Below, piece by piece: positions 5,109-5,269 of a stretch of DNA of 5,269 bases (position 1 is its first letter; every line of letters starts with the position of its first letter). Location: NCBI GenBank assembly GCA_013042765.1, contig JABDPP010000397.1:1-5269 (forward strand), given 5' to 3'. The notes below the pieces were generated by a model, which saw only the letters and a list, made by a program, of their open reading frames with translations, searched no databases and was not told the origin of the DNA. Both the position numbers and the translations under genes were made by a program. The stretch comes from Litoreibacter sp. Its GTDB lineage: Bacteria; Pseudomonadota; Alphaproteobacteria; Rhodobacterales; Rhodobacteraceae.

Positions 5109-5269
5109 TTAACCACTGCGCTTGCTTTGCTCCCGCCACAAGATCAGCAACCCTGCCGCCACAATAAGCAGAACGCCCGGGAACAGCGTGGAAAACGGTG
5201 CTTCCCCGAAAACCAGCCAGCCGAGCGCGAAGGCGGAAATCATCCCGAAATAGTTGAACGGCGCCAGGA
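5109..5269 (-). CDS. EamA/DMT-family transporter, C-terminal 52 residues (5' end beyond right edge)
   Basis: The visible end reads LAPFNYFGMISAFALGW, then a loop LVFGEAP, then a last hydrophobic helix TLFPGVLLIVAAGLLILW and a short basic tail REQSKRSG before TAA. The penultimate helix, the short FGEAP loop and the final helix with a cytoplasmic basic tail are typical of the tenth-helix end of EamA (drug/metabolite transporter superfamily) proteins of the inner membrane. The substrate cannot be inferred from this fragment. The stop codon overlaps a small dyad AAGCGA and TCGCTT (5095-5109). The gene converges on the small membrane protein gene, with a structured hairpin and T-run between them. 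Confidence 0.85.
   Translation of the reverse strand, partial: LAPFNYFGMISAFALGWLVFGEAPFSTLFPGVLLIVAAGLLILWREQSKRSG

Noticed and set aside
4831..5167. Overlapping open frames on both strands (4831-5139 minus, 4973-5167 plus)
   Set aside because: They run through two terminator hairpins and across the small membrane gene or the transporter end, with low-complexity translations and no ribosome sites.

Overview
The window looks like a chromosomal segment of an alphaproteobacterium, most likely a marine Rhodobacteraceae (Roseobacter-group) organism. The basis is the moderately high GC content, the amino-acid signatures of PolA, the zf-CHCC protein and the EamA transporter, and a glycosyltransferase of the 'Branch + DUF5928' type that I associate with this family. 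That assignment is from memory of the families, not from a search.

Layout. From about 3654 down to 1, four genes run on the minus strand: a GT14-type (core-2/I-branching) glycosyltransferase with a C-terminal DUF5928-like region (2077-3654), a HIT/HinT nucleotide-binding protein (1681-2064), a 61-residue zf-CHCC zinc protein related to mitochondrial complex I subunit NDUFS6 (1359-1544), and the N-terminal 446 residues of DNA polymerase I (1-1340, running off the left edge). The first two genes are 12 nt apart and the last two 18 nt apart. The 136-nt gap before the zinc protein holds a plausible separate promoter, so this may be two transcription units.

A 155-bp divergent intergenic region (3655-3809), rich in TTGA/TCAA half-sites, separates the glycosyltransferase from a plus-strand sulfotransferase (3810-4628). 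The pair suggests a cytoplasmic glycan-building and sulfation activity for a cell-surface polymer. After the sulfotransferase comes a 171-bp gap holding a perfect 17-bp tandem duplication nested inside a 10-bp inverted repeat. Then comes a 43-residue single-span membrane protein (4800-4931) with a clear ribosome binding site and its own terminator.

The right end has the C-terminal 52 residues of an EamA/DMT-family transporter on the minus strand (5109-5269). It converges on the small gene, and a long structured hairpin (4998-5064) followed by a T-run probably terminates it. No RNA genes, CRISPR arrays or complete insertion sequences were seen. The strongest candidates for something undescribed are the divergent GT14-DUF5928/sulfotransferase pair, the repeat-in-repeat element at 4653-4757, and the elaborate hairpin at 4998-5064.
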